This document shows positions 40,920-51,746 of a DNA stretch of 64,000 nt, piece after piece. A program made the position numbers and the translations under genes. The first letter of the stretch is position 1. Each line of letters starts with the position of its first letter. Source of the stretch: Anthoceros angustus. Its lineage: Eukaryota; Streptophyta; Anthocerotopsida; Anthocerotales; Anthocerotaceae. The stretch spans positions 682,001 to 746,000 of the forward strand of contig MU008173.1 in assembly GCA_010909165.1 (NCBI GenBank), given 5' to 3'. The notes under the pieces were generated by a model. The model saw only the letters and a program-made list of their open reading frames with translations. It did no database searches and had not been told where the DNA came from.

Positions 40920-43580
40920 CTTAAAATGCAAACCCCCTGCGGAGAAGCAATATCCCCTTAGGATTTTGAAGAGAGGGCGTAACACCTGACGGGGACCATA
41001 CCTTCCACAAAGTGGAGAAAGATGGCTGATGCAGTGCATTCCTTGTATGGTGAAACCTATCAGATGGTTGAGGTGTTCCAAGTGGCTGAGAAAATGTTGA
41101 AAGGAGATGCAGTCACAAACGCATACTGAGGAGAGCATAATGTGATCAGGAGCAACACATCAAAGCAGCTTGCTAGGAGGCTCACCCGGAACTCAAGCCA
41201 AAAGAGATGGCGAGTCAAATGAAAAAGGCGGTATGTTCCCACGGAAAGCGTTGATGGGGCAAGTGGAGAAGTTCAAGGAGCTTGCCAACATGATGAGCCG
41301 CCGTCAGAAGAGGATTTCGAATGACTCTGATATGGAGGCCTATGCATTGTCAGCAGCTACGGGGCATAAAGAAAAAAGGAAGGAATGGAGTCACTGGCAA
41401 GGAGACAATGATTCGACAATAGTTGAAGATGTCAGAATCATTTAGGCAGCAAGAAGATAAAGGAGGCAGTGAGGTGACGAAGGAGTCCAGCTCGCAACCA
41501 AGTGCAGAAGCATTGTAGGAGAGAGCGAATTTATTTATTTATTCATTTAAGAATGTACATGTAGTGATGGCTCGTACAATGGGAACATGACATGCGCGGG
41601 GATCCGACCCTTTGAGCTTTTATTTGCAAGAAGATCTATTTTTTGTTGTAAAGTATTCTATTTTTAATGAATTTGTCTTTTTTTTAATCTCTTGACCACC
41701 CGGTCCATGTTGGTGGTCGTAATGAAGCAGGGGTGTGCTAAGGGGGTTGATCTAAATTTCAGAGTATCTTTATTGTGTATTGCTAGGGGGCCAACCTGTC
41801 AAATTGCAGGGACAATCTTTTTCTCTGGTTTTCTCTGATGTGGTGAACTAAAAGATGTATGTTGGAGGGTTTTCGGCAGCACGGCCACAAAGTTCATCTC
41901 ATCTACACCCACTAATAGGAGATTCGAGTGAAGGTAGGTCGGAAAAAAACTCGGAGTTCTGGAGATACCTGCCCAGGATCCCGGCTCATGGTAAGACCTC
42001 TTTCAGAAGATCCGAGATGGGTGTATGAGTTGATTGAAGGGTCTCCATTCCGTGCGCTAGCTCGCTTGTGGGCTTCCATGGGTGATATCTTTCTCCATTC
42101 TTTTCAGATCTTTCATGGCTCTATACCTTCTACCGGAAGAGGCTTTGTACAATCAGCCGATTCAAATATTATCATGTTAACCTTATCGATTAAGTAATGT
42201 TAAGTAATGAATCTAAGCTCGGCTAATATTAGATTGATTAAATAGATATCCTAAATATTCTAATACCTCCGTAAACCAGAATAGATGAATTAGGTGCCAT
42301 CTCTAACCCTTTAGCCCCTTGATGAAGGGGTATTACCCCCTAAATATTCTAGCACCCCCTGTAATCCAGAATAGAAGTATTAGGTGTCATCTCTAAGGGT
42401 GAGTCCCAATTTTTGGCAACAATGTTCGTGCTTGGGTATTGGTAACCCTTTGGTAAGCTAATTGGTCTTCAGTAGGTACGTAGGCCAACTCCAATCCTCT
42501 TGCTTCAATCTTCTCGCACAGAAAATGAAGTGAGGGCAGGGGTAGAAGCTTTGGGATAAGTGGAGGGAGCACAGTGCTTGGAGAGACAACCCATGCACCC
42601 TGGCGAGCTCCAAGTGCTCTTGGCAGTGTTAAGGATTTCCAGGAGAAGTCGGAGGTTTGGACTTAGCATGGTGTGACCCAGGAGAGGAAATTAGGGGCAA
42701 TGCAGTTGAGGAATCTGGGCATGGTGGGGAGAAGATAGCGAAGACAAGCTTGATGAGAACTTCGCCGGATTGTTGGAGGGACTAGTGAGGAAGTAGATCC
42801 TCGTGCTTGCTGGCAGCACGTTCGATAAGGAGGAGTTCTCAGGGCAATAACGGCTTAGCCCACGGACATGAGTGGAGGAACAATAACAACGCTATGGTGC
42901 ATGAAGGTGTGTGTGTGAGACTTGTTTTGCAGAGGACGGAATTCTAGATGAAAATAGGGAGTTTGGCATCGAATCAACAAGGGGTGGAATTGTTCAGCTT
43001 AGGGGATTGCAAGCCCGAGGAGCATGCACGCAGGATGTGCCAGCTCTGTGAACACGGCTGAACGAAGCCAAGAGCCTGCCCGCCTACCTAGTTTGTGGCA
43101 CATGCTAAGAACATGGAGGGAGTGAGACTGTAAGAAGCGATAGGGAGCAATTTGAATTTGTGAGGAGGATAGGCCCTCATCTTAGCTGTAGGGTGTGCCC
43201 CCTCAAGTTCGACGAATGTATAAGAGGTCAAGGCTAATGAGCCATAGGCAAGCAGAATGCAATTCTCAGGCCCATCTCTATTCACTTGGACGTCTATGCA
43301 TGACAAGGCTGGCCCATCCAGGCCATTCCCTTGCCGTGCAATCCAGTATTCTGAATCTGATCATCATTGAGTGTGTGTGTCCCAAACGTGAAGTCCTTGT
43401 TTCGAGATTGCATACATGTTTCTTTTTGCATTGTGAGTTGACGGTGAACGTGCAAGCCTCTTTGCTGAAGGACAAGCAGCCAGGCATCAGCCAATCTTTC
43501 CTTATTCTGAAGAGAATCAATAGCTCTTAGGCGCAAAGTGCTAGAATACAATGAATTAAGAAATCAAAGAGTGCAAGCCT
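40920..43580. other. Unassigned region without recognised genes
   Basis: Several open frames occur (for example 41170-41445, encoding GQVEKFKELANMMSRRQKRI) but none was recognised. The duplicated phrase taaatattctaataccycc...ccagaatagatgaattaggt at about 42250-42390 and long low-complexity stretches suggest old transposon DNA. No LTR pair, RT motif or RNA gene was found. Confidence 0.4.
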
Positions 43581-44093
43581 ATTTAAAGGCCATATGGTTG
43601 CAACCATAAGTTGTTGCAACCAACTTGTAACCATAAAGTAGTTATAACTAATAACTACCATCTACTAACTACAAAAAACAACTACCTATGCCCTAGCATT
43701 TAATTAATCATTAAATGCTAGTGCCCTAGTGAATAGTGCCCTAGAAGGTCATATATTTCATCACTCCCACTCAGTATGAGATAGGGGTGAAAAATAGCTT
43801 CTAAATGAGTCTACTTAGGCTAATAGACTCCCACTAGAGAGCTAACTGTGAGCAAAATTAAAGGTGAACTAAACGTTAACTTGAAATCATAAAATAAGTT
43901 CAAGTCTTGAACTTGAAATATGAAATAGGCCATAAGGCCAATACTGAATCAATAAAGGGAATATCCCTTCATATGTACCCCCTTCGTATGGGGATACATG
44001 AATCAGTTACTTCACGGGGCCGCTCCTTCACACACATGAACTTTGCGCACCTGGCCGGCTAAAAAAAACTGATGTTGAAGAGGACCTGTGGTG

Positions 44094-45140
44094 ATGGAGG
44101 GAGCACGCTGCAGATCTGTGGAAAGGAAAGCCCGCGTGCGCGCCCAGCTGAGGCGCGACGCGCGTGGGTGCTTCCTCCCCCACACGCACGCGCACTCGCT
44201 CATGGGGAGGTGCTGCGCCCGGTCCACATGTGAGGAGGATGCCGAATCTGTTGCTGCCTTGGAAATTTTGGGGCTTGATGTGCTGAACGGGGGTCTACTG
44301 CTGAGGGCGCACCCCCCTAAAGGGATGGAGAGGGGCGCCCTTGCATCAAACATGAAGATCCACCTGCATTTCCATAAACCTGCACAAAAACCACTTTCTG
44401 GCTTGAGAAATTGTGAAGCTCGGCCCGTGAATGATGAACACACTGCTGATATGAGGGAAGGTGGGGCATGGGCGCCCCAGCCTTCTACTCCTAATGACCA
44501 AGTGCCCCAAAACAATTCCCCTTGTGCTGATCACAAGCTGGATGAAGCCAATGAATAGATACTACAAAATGTTGCCAACGCCTTGAGGGCAAGTGAGCAC
44601 TTTATCTTTGAGTTGAGTTTCGATTCTTCTATTGCCAAAATACTAATCCATTTTTAAATGCTTGATATAGGTGAAATGGAAAATTGCGATAAAGGCAACC
44701 CAATACAAACTTTGCACCCTTCAATGGCCACCATAAATTTCAGCCGAGAGGCTCCACATCTGGTTTACATTTCATCGTCGTCGTTCGAGTCCATGAAGGC
44801 TGAGTGGCATGAAGACGACACTGATGATGAGGATATCTCAAGTGGTCAAGCTGCTGAAATAAAAATGGCCAAATCCAAAGCTCCAGAAATATGTGAAGGC
44901 AATCCCTCATGGAGGTCAAGGACCCTGAGGACCTTTTCTTTGGAGGAGAAGCAAGTCGAGGATCTGAGCCGATATGCAACTGGTAAGTGCCTTCCATTGC
45001 TTCTAATAACTCCTCCGAAATTTAATAAATTCCTGTTGCATTTGGCTAATGGAGGTTTTTGATAAATCAGCTTATGAGCAAAGGATGAGGGGATTATATT
45101 GATGGATGATGAGGAGCTGGACCCGAGTAAAGGAAAAGAG
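44094..45140 (+). other. Fragment of an unidentified gene, several exon-like stretches
   Basis: Coding-like stretches are an open frame from ATG 44094 to 44558 and another from ATG 44658, reading MATINFSREAPHLVYISSSS, HEDDTDDEDISSGQAAEIKM, and SLEEKQVEDLSRYATG just before a good donor (ggtaagtgcc, about 44981). A stretch reading AKDEGIILMDDEELDPSKGK follows at about 45078-45145. The acidic, Ser-rich composition suggests a nuclear protein, but no domain was recognised. A further exon-like stretch from 46663 (DGLMPMGSLDKQVYLVCSGV, EEYVCKKTGVHMVWLGCEPC) appears to belong to the same gene. Confidence 0.4.
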
Positions 45141-47775
45141 AAACTGGAGAGTGGTTAGTTGGACTAATGATTTTTAGGAATATGTATTTAGCTTAGGCCA
45201 TTATGCATGTGCTAACCTATGTTATGTGATAACCCAAGTGAAATGAAATGCTCAAGCACTAAGGAAGTGACTCTGGCAATACCAAGGAGGCAAAAAACTA
45301 ATGGGAAAGAAAAATATGATATCCCAGATGGTTTGATGCCAATGGGTAACTTAGATAAGCAAGTTTACCTGGTGTGCCCGAGTACTTGAACATGGTTATC
45401 TCAGGAGATGTATGCAAGAAGACCGCACATATATGTGGTTAGGATGTGAACCTTGCATGTAATTTTGAAGGCCACGTTAAACACACATATAGTAAGTGCA
45501 ATGCCTTATCCTAATAGCACTTTATAAATTTGTAATAAGAACTATAAACTAATACCTAATGATTTGTTTATTAAGCTAGGACGCTAAGTGTTGACTCTAG
45601 AGAAATCATTTTGCTTTTGATCAAGTATCTAATATACCCAATTTCTTCATGTGTTTATTGTGTAAATCCCGACCTAAGGACTTGGTCAATATGTAAGGGT
45701 TGTCCTAAGTTTGGATATAATTTATATCTATAGTTTTATTCTCTAACATCTCACGATGTAATGATACTCGACTATGTGCTTAGTTCTAGAGTGGAAGACA
45801 GTGGTTAGAGCTAGAGCTATGGCTCCCTCGACTATCATCGCACAATGGAGTTGGACTGGTTTGAATATGATTGAGTTCACTCAAAGCTAACCTACTCCAT
45901 ACAATATCCTTAGAGACCCGAGGTGAGGACCCTATACTCGACTCAAGATTGATAAATCAATGGTGATGCTTCTTACTTGACCATGAGATAGAGGCTCCTC
46001 CCAAAGAGAACATAGCCCGATACGATTTTCGGCATCGTCGCCGCATACATGACATATGTTAGAGTTAATTTTGATATGCCGGTGTCCGCTATACATGAGT
46101 CTTGTGCATAGTTCCTTTGAGGTACCGAATATACGCTTAACACATTGCTGTTGTCTTCGTGGTTCTCAAGAAACTATGAAACCGCACTAACTTCAAAAGA
46201 TATATCCGCTCTTGTGAAGTTGCTTAAGTATATCAAGGTGCCAACAAGATGTCCGTAAGGCACCGCTAACATTTCATCCTTCTCAACTGCTTTGAGACTC
46301 ATCTCAAGTGGTCAAGTCCGAAAATAATGGCCAAATCCAAAGCTCCAAATATGTGAAGGCAATCCTCATGGAGGTCAAGGACCCCGAGGACCTTTTCTTT
46401 GGAGGAGAAGCAAGTCGAGGATCCGAGCCGATATGCAATCGGTAAGTGCCTTCCATTGCTTCTAATAACTCCGAAATTTAATAAATTCATATTTGGCTAA
46501 TGGAGGTTTTTGATAAACTATGAGCAAAGGATGAGGATTATATTGATGGATGATGAGGAGCTGGACCCGAGTAAAGGAAAAGAGAAACTGGAGAGTGGTT
46601 AGTTGGACTAATGATTTTTAGGAATATGTATTTAGCTTAGGCCATTATGCATGTGCTAACCTATGTTATGTGATAACCCAAGTGAAATGAAATGCTCAAG
46701 CACTAAGGAAGTGACTCTGGCAATACCAAGGAGGCAAAAAACTAATGGGAAAGAAAAATATGATATCCCAGATGGTTTGATGCCAATGGGTAGCTTAGAT
46801 AAGCAAGTTTACCTGGTGTGCTCCGGAGTACTTGAACATGGTTATACCCCAGAGGAGTATGTATGCAAGAAGACCGGCGTACATATGGTGTGGTTAGGAT
46901 GTGAACCTTGCACAGAATTTGAAGGCCACGTTAAACACACATATAGTAAGTGCGAATGCCTTATCCTAATAGCACTTTATAAATTTGTAATAAGAACTAT
47001 AAACTAATACCTAATGATTTGTTTATTAAGCTAGGACGCTAAGTGTTGACTCTAGAGAAATCATTTTGCTTTGACTGAAGTATCTAATATACCCAATTTC
47101 TTCATGTGTTTATTGTGTAAATCCCGACCTAAGGACTTGGTCAATATGTAGGCTGGGTTGTCCTAAGTTTGGATATAATTTATATCTATAGTTTTATTCT
47201 CTAACATCTCACGTATGTAATGATACTCGACGGCTATGTGCTTAGTTCTAGAGTGGAAGACAGGGTTAGAGCTAGAGCTATGGCTCCCTGACTATCACTG
47301 CACAATGGAGTTGGACTGGTTTGAATATGATTGAGTTCACTCAAAGCTAACCTACTCCATACAATATCCTTAGAGACTGAGGTGAGGACCCTATACTCTG
47401 ACTCGGTACTTGATAAATCAATGGTAGGCTGCTTCTTACTTGACCATGAGATAGAGGCTCCTCCCAAAGAGAACATAGCCCGATACGATTTTCGGCATCG
47501 TCGCCGCATACATGACATATGTTAGAGTTAATTTTGATATGCCGGGTGTCTGCTTATACATGAGTCCTGTGTGCATAGTTCCTTTGAGGTACCTGAATAT
47601 ACGCTTAACACATTGCCAGTGTTGTCTTCCAGGGTTCTCAAGAAACTATGAAACTGCACTAACTTCAAAAGATATATCTGCTCTTGTGAAGTTGCTTAAG
47701 TATATCAAGGTGCCAACAGCATGTCTGTAAGGCACTGCTAACATTTCATCCTTCTCAACTTCTGTTTTGAGACTC
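44835..47775 (+). repeat. Tandem duplication of about 1.47 kb, two units
   Basis: Unit A is 44835-46300 and unit B 46301-47775. Each contains the unidentified exons followed by the RNase H end of a minus-strand Copia. The junction (gactcATCTCaagtgg) shares ATCTC with both outer borders (ggatATCTCaagtgg on the left, gactcATCTCtaaag on the right). The end of unit A and the start of unit B both look degraded compared with their partners. Confidence 0.92.
46663..47007 (+). CDS. Exon-like ORF of unknown function in unit B
   Basis: The 114-codon frame (CSSTKEVTLAIPRRQKTNGK, then KYDIPDGLMPMGSLDKQVYL and EEYVCKKTGVHMVWLGCEPC, FEGHVKHTYS) reads like real protein. A donor-like agtaag follows HTYS at about 46945, so the true exon probably ends there. 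The same stretch in unit A (45235-45500) is frameshifted. Five Cys residues suggest a metal-binding or disulfide module, but no family is recognised. Confidence 0.35.
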   Translation: MLCDNPSEMKCSSTKEVTLAIPRRQKTNGKEKYDIPDGLMPMGSLDKQVYLVCSGVLEHGYTPEEYVCKKTGVHMVWLGCEPCTEFEGHVKHTYSKCECLILIALYKFVIRTIN

Positions 47776-50586
47776 ATCTCTAAAGTGAGCCTTGTGCCAC
47801 TAGGAAAAGGTGTAGCGGCAGGTTTTGCATCTTCAAGTCCAAACTTTGCTAAACTTTCTTCAATATACTTAGTCTAAACTAAGCTGATGGATTTATTACC
47901 TCTATCCCTGATGATGTTAACGCCAAGGGCTTAGGTCAGCTCTCCCAAGTCTGTCATCTCATAAATACTTCTTAACCATGCTTTAATTTCTGCTAGGTGG
48001 GAGAGTGAGGATGATGCTAAAAATAAATCATCAACATAGAGTAAGAGGTAAAGGATGTTGTTTCCTGATCTTAATATATACATGCTCGCGTCAGCTTTGC
48101 TTTGTACAAAGCCATACTTGATGAGTTTGTCATGTATGTCCTTGTTCCATTCCTTTCCAGATTGCTTTAGGCCATAAAGACCTTTGATTAGTCTACATAC
48201 CCAATCTTCTTTGCCTTTGACTTCATAACCCTCGGGTTGTCTCATGTATATCTCTTCTTGAATAAGTCCATGCAGATAAGCAGTTTTGACGTCCATCATA
48301 TGAAGGTGTAAATCATGTTGAGTGGTCAAGGCAATTATCATTCTTAAGGAGGCAAATTTTGCTATTGGAGCGTATGTAGCCCAAGGTATCTAATCTAGGC
48401 CAGGTATTTGGGTAAACCCTTTGGCTACTAGTCTTGCCTTATATCTTTCAATGGAACCATCACCCTTACGTTTAATTTTGAATACTCATTTACTCCCAAC
48501 TATTTTTCTCCCTTTGGGTGGTTTGACTAATTTCCATGTGGTGTTTTTAACTAGGGAGTCAAACTCTGAGTCCACTGCAGCTTTTCATAAGTCTTTCTCA
48601 GGAGAGGAAAATGCTTGTTTCAAAGTTAGTGGCTCTTCAGGGTCAACCGTAGCTTTGTAGACAGCTTGATGGAAATGGGAAAAAGGTGAAGAGGGATCAT
48701 TAAAAGTAATAAGATATCCCAAAGGTGGTTCCTTCCATCCTGCAAGCCCAGAGACAGCAAGTCTGGTTCTTAGGTTGTACCTTGGTGCAGGTTGTACATC
48801 TTCATTGACGACTTGTTCGAATGTTGACTTCTTCAGAGTTGTTCATATGTAGGAGAACAGCTCATCTTCAACCGTATATTCAGTCGAGAATTCATTTTCC
48901 GGACATAAGGGAGATCCTCAAGATGTTGAGGAATTTCCATATCTGGATCTGGAGTCCTAGGTCGTCTTGGAGAATGTGGCTCAATCACAGTATAGGTTCA
49001 ACCAAAGGAGAGGAAGGGGAGGAATGTACAGTAATGAATTCGTCAGCATCAAAAAACGAAGGCTGGCTATTGTCATCAGGAAGGAAAATAGAGGAGTCCA
49101 CTGAAGGGGAGAGGATGGGAGACTCATGAAAGATAACGCTCCTAGCATATATAAGTCTCCTTGTAGTGGGATCAAATAATTTGTATCCTTTAATGCCTTC
49201 AAGTAGTATAAAAGTACACTTGGTTTATCATCTAATTTTTCACTGCTTTTTAGGAATAAAACATAAGCGACCCAAAAGTCCGGAGATGGTCGATGGAAGG
49301 CTTTCTCCCAATGAATGCTTCGTAAGGTGTCATACCTGTGACTGCAGATGTTGGGATTCAATTGATGAGATAGGTTGTTGTGAGCATTGTTTCAGCCCAG
49401 TAAGTCTTGGATAATGTAGCTTGGGAGAGCAAGCAAAGGATCTCTTGAAGGCGAAATTTTCTCCGCCTCCCGAGGTGTGTGTACAACTGTGAGTTGTTGA
49501 GCTATACCTACAGCTCGACAAAATGCAGCAAAATTATTCGATGTAAACTCTCCTCCATTGTCGGAACGGAGGGTCTTGAGTTTCTTGTCCGTAAGTCTCT
49601 CTGCCCACATCATGTAGTCTTTGAAATACTGAAAGGCTTGACTTTTGTATTGAAGGATGTATGTTGTTGTGAAGCGGGAGAAGTCATCTATGAAGGTGAT
49701 GAAGTATCTGCAACCACTAAAGGAGGGGGCAGAGATGGGGCCACAAATGTCTGTATGAACTAACTCAAGAGGGGCACGGGCCCGCTGTGGAGAGTTGTTG
49801 TGGAAGGGGGCTTGGTGTCGTTTGGTTAGGACACAAGCCTCGCACCAGGATAAAGGTTTTATCTGAGAGAGGGTGGGAGTTCTATAGAGATTTCCCTTAG
49901 ACATTTGTATGAGTTTTTGGCTATTAGGATGACCTAATCGACACTGCCAAAATATGGTATTGGAGGAGGTAACAGAATTGTGGGACGCTACATGTACGCT
50001 ATGTAAGGGACCCACTTTGACAGACAGTTTATATAGCCCGTCCACTAGTATGCCAAAGCAGATGGTATGTGACTTATTTGTGAGATATGAAATAAGGCAA
50101 CTATCTACGTTAAGGATGACTTGCATGCTATGTTTTTAACATGAGCTAGTGGCAGACACTAGGTTCTTACACATGGAGGGTACATGAAGGACTTGGGAAA
50201 GAGAGAGAGTTTGGCTCGAAGAACATCTCAACACAACTGAACCTAGCTATGCCCAATATGGGAAGGTTGTGATTATCACCCAGGAGGACAGACTTGTGTC
50301 CTGTGACTAGAGAGTAAGACTCAAAAGAGTTTTTGTTGTGACAAATATGAGATGTGGCCCCACTGTCCATATACCAGAATTGGTTTGATGACTTAGTTGA
50401 TGTAAAGCAGACAGTAAGGGCCGATGGTATTGTCAAAGATTGTTTCTTGACAGCAACATGTGCTCCAGGTGCGGCCTCCCTTTTAGGCTCGCCGTTCTTC
50501 TTTTTCTTGCAGTCCAACAAGGAAAATTTTTTCTTCCACAACAGGTGCTTCCAACAAGGAAAAATTTCACACCAAACTAAAGACAA
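47234..50586 (-). mobile_element. Decayed Copia element, internal part only, no LTRs found
   Basis: On the minus strand from 50586 the order is: protease (FWYMDSGATSHICHNKNSFE), GAG-pre-integrase and integrase (50126-49392: WQCRLGHPNSQKLIQMSKGN, SWCEACVLTKRHQAPF, FRSDNG-type block as LRSDNGGEF), a degraded integrase end (about 49360-48980), RT (48341-47931: MMDVKTAYLHGLIQEEIYM, LIKGLYGLKQSGKEWN, LLLYVDDLFLASSS), RT tail (PYRHAVGTLIYLSNFTRADI, about 47720-47560) and RNase H (47518-47234: SWSSKKQPTIDLSSTESEYR). Frameshifts separate these. It differs from the Copia at 34 kb in sequence. Its RNase H end is repeated in the tandem duplication. Confidence 0.88.
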
Positions 50587-50599
50587 AAAACATCTACGA

Positions 50600-51741
50600 T
50601 TGTGGGTCCATACCCTAAACCCCTAAGCTTCGAAACACCTGCACCCTCCCCCTCTGGCTGCAAACAAACGCGCCATGCTAAAGTGTGAAGAGCAAGGAGC
50701 ATGAGACCCGCGTGAACATCCAATAGCATGCAACACACAAGTGGCCAGGTTCATTTTGGCAAGCGACTTGTGCACCAGGATGCCTCAGCGCCAAGCGGAG
50801 ACCAAGATTTGCACACAACATCTGATTCAATGGCAGCACACCAAAATTCACACACCAACACCGTTGGAGAGCCACCTTCAATACTAGCTTTATGCAGCAC
50901 ATATCCTGACAGTATGATTCACCCAGGCACCCACACCCGGTAACGCTCGAACTCAAGAATCGCGCAACCCGGCTAAACCCTCCTCCGGGAATTGCAGGAA
51001 ATTCAACCGATTCCCATCAGACCTACTCCTACAAAGACCACTTGTACATCTCTCGATTCGCAGTTCTCGACAACAAAGAAACAACTGCATCTTTAAGGCC
51101 CGTAGGGGAGGAGTCCGAAAATCAAGGAGAGGAGCACGATGAAACCACCCAATTGCCGACATGGACCGAAAACCGGTCTCATCTTCAAAACTCTTCGCCA
51201 ACGCCTTGGCCACTTGCCGCCTTCAGACTGCACCCCTCACTTCCCAAGGTAGTCACATCGCCACGCATTGCACGCCACACAAATACTCTCGCTGTGGAAG
51301 TCGAAGGAGGTGTTGGCACTTCCTCATTCCCCTCTTGTCTAACAACCTGCACGCTGGTTCTTTGCTGTGCCTCATCCCTTACAGCAGCTTGCCTCTCACG
51401 CCGCCACGCTTGTTGGTCGCGCAGACGGCCGGTCGGCCGGTGACCGATTCTCGCCTCCTTGCTCACTCAAGTCCTCCTATACACCTTCCTCTCCGCTAGC
51501 ACATTTGCTTTCCATGCACATCTCCAACAGCCCTGTGATCCAGGGCGGGAAAAACTTGCGCCCAACATTGCAACCAACAAACCCCATCACCTAACCTAAT
51601 TCGAAACGTCAACCTCAATTGACTTTCGCGGTGATGGCATGCCACCACCTGGTAGCCGCTTGACAACTTAGCTACTACCACGTTTTTGACCACCAAAGCG
51701 TGCAAACACCCCCTTCTCCATGTGGTTAGGATTCTGCACCC
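50600..51741. other. Region between the Copia remnant and the Gypsy LTR, nothing recognised
   Basis: Open frames on both strands (for example 50953-51213 minus and 51042-51443 plus) have no recognisable domains. The sequence may be another old element or the upstream part of a lost gene. Confidence 0.45.
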
Positions 51742-51746
51742 ATTAC

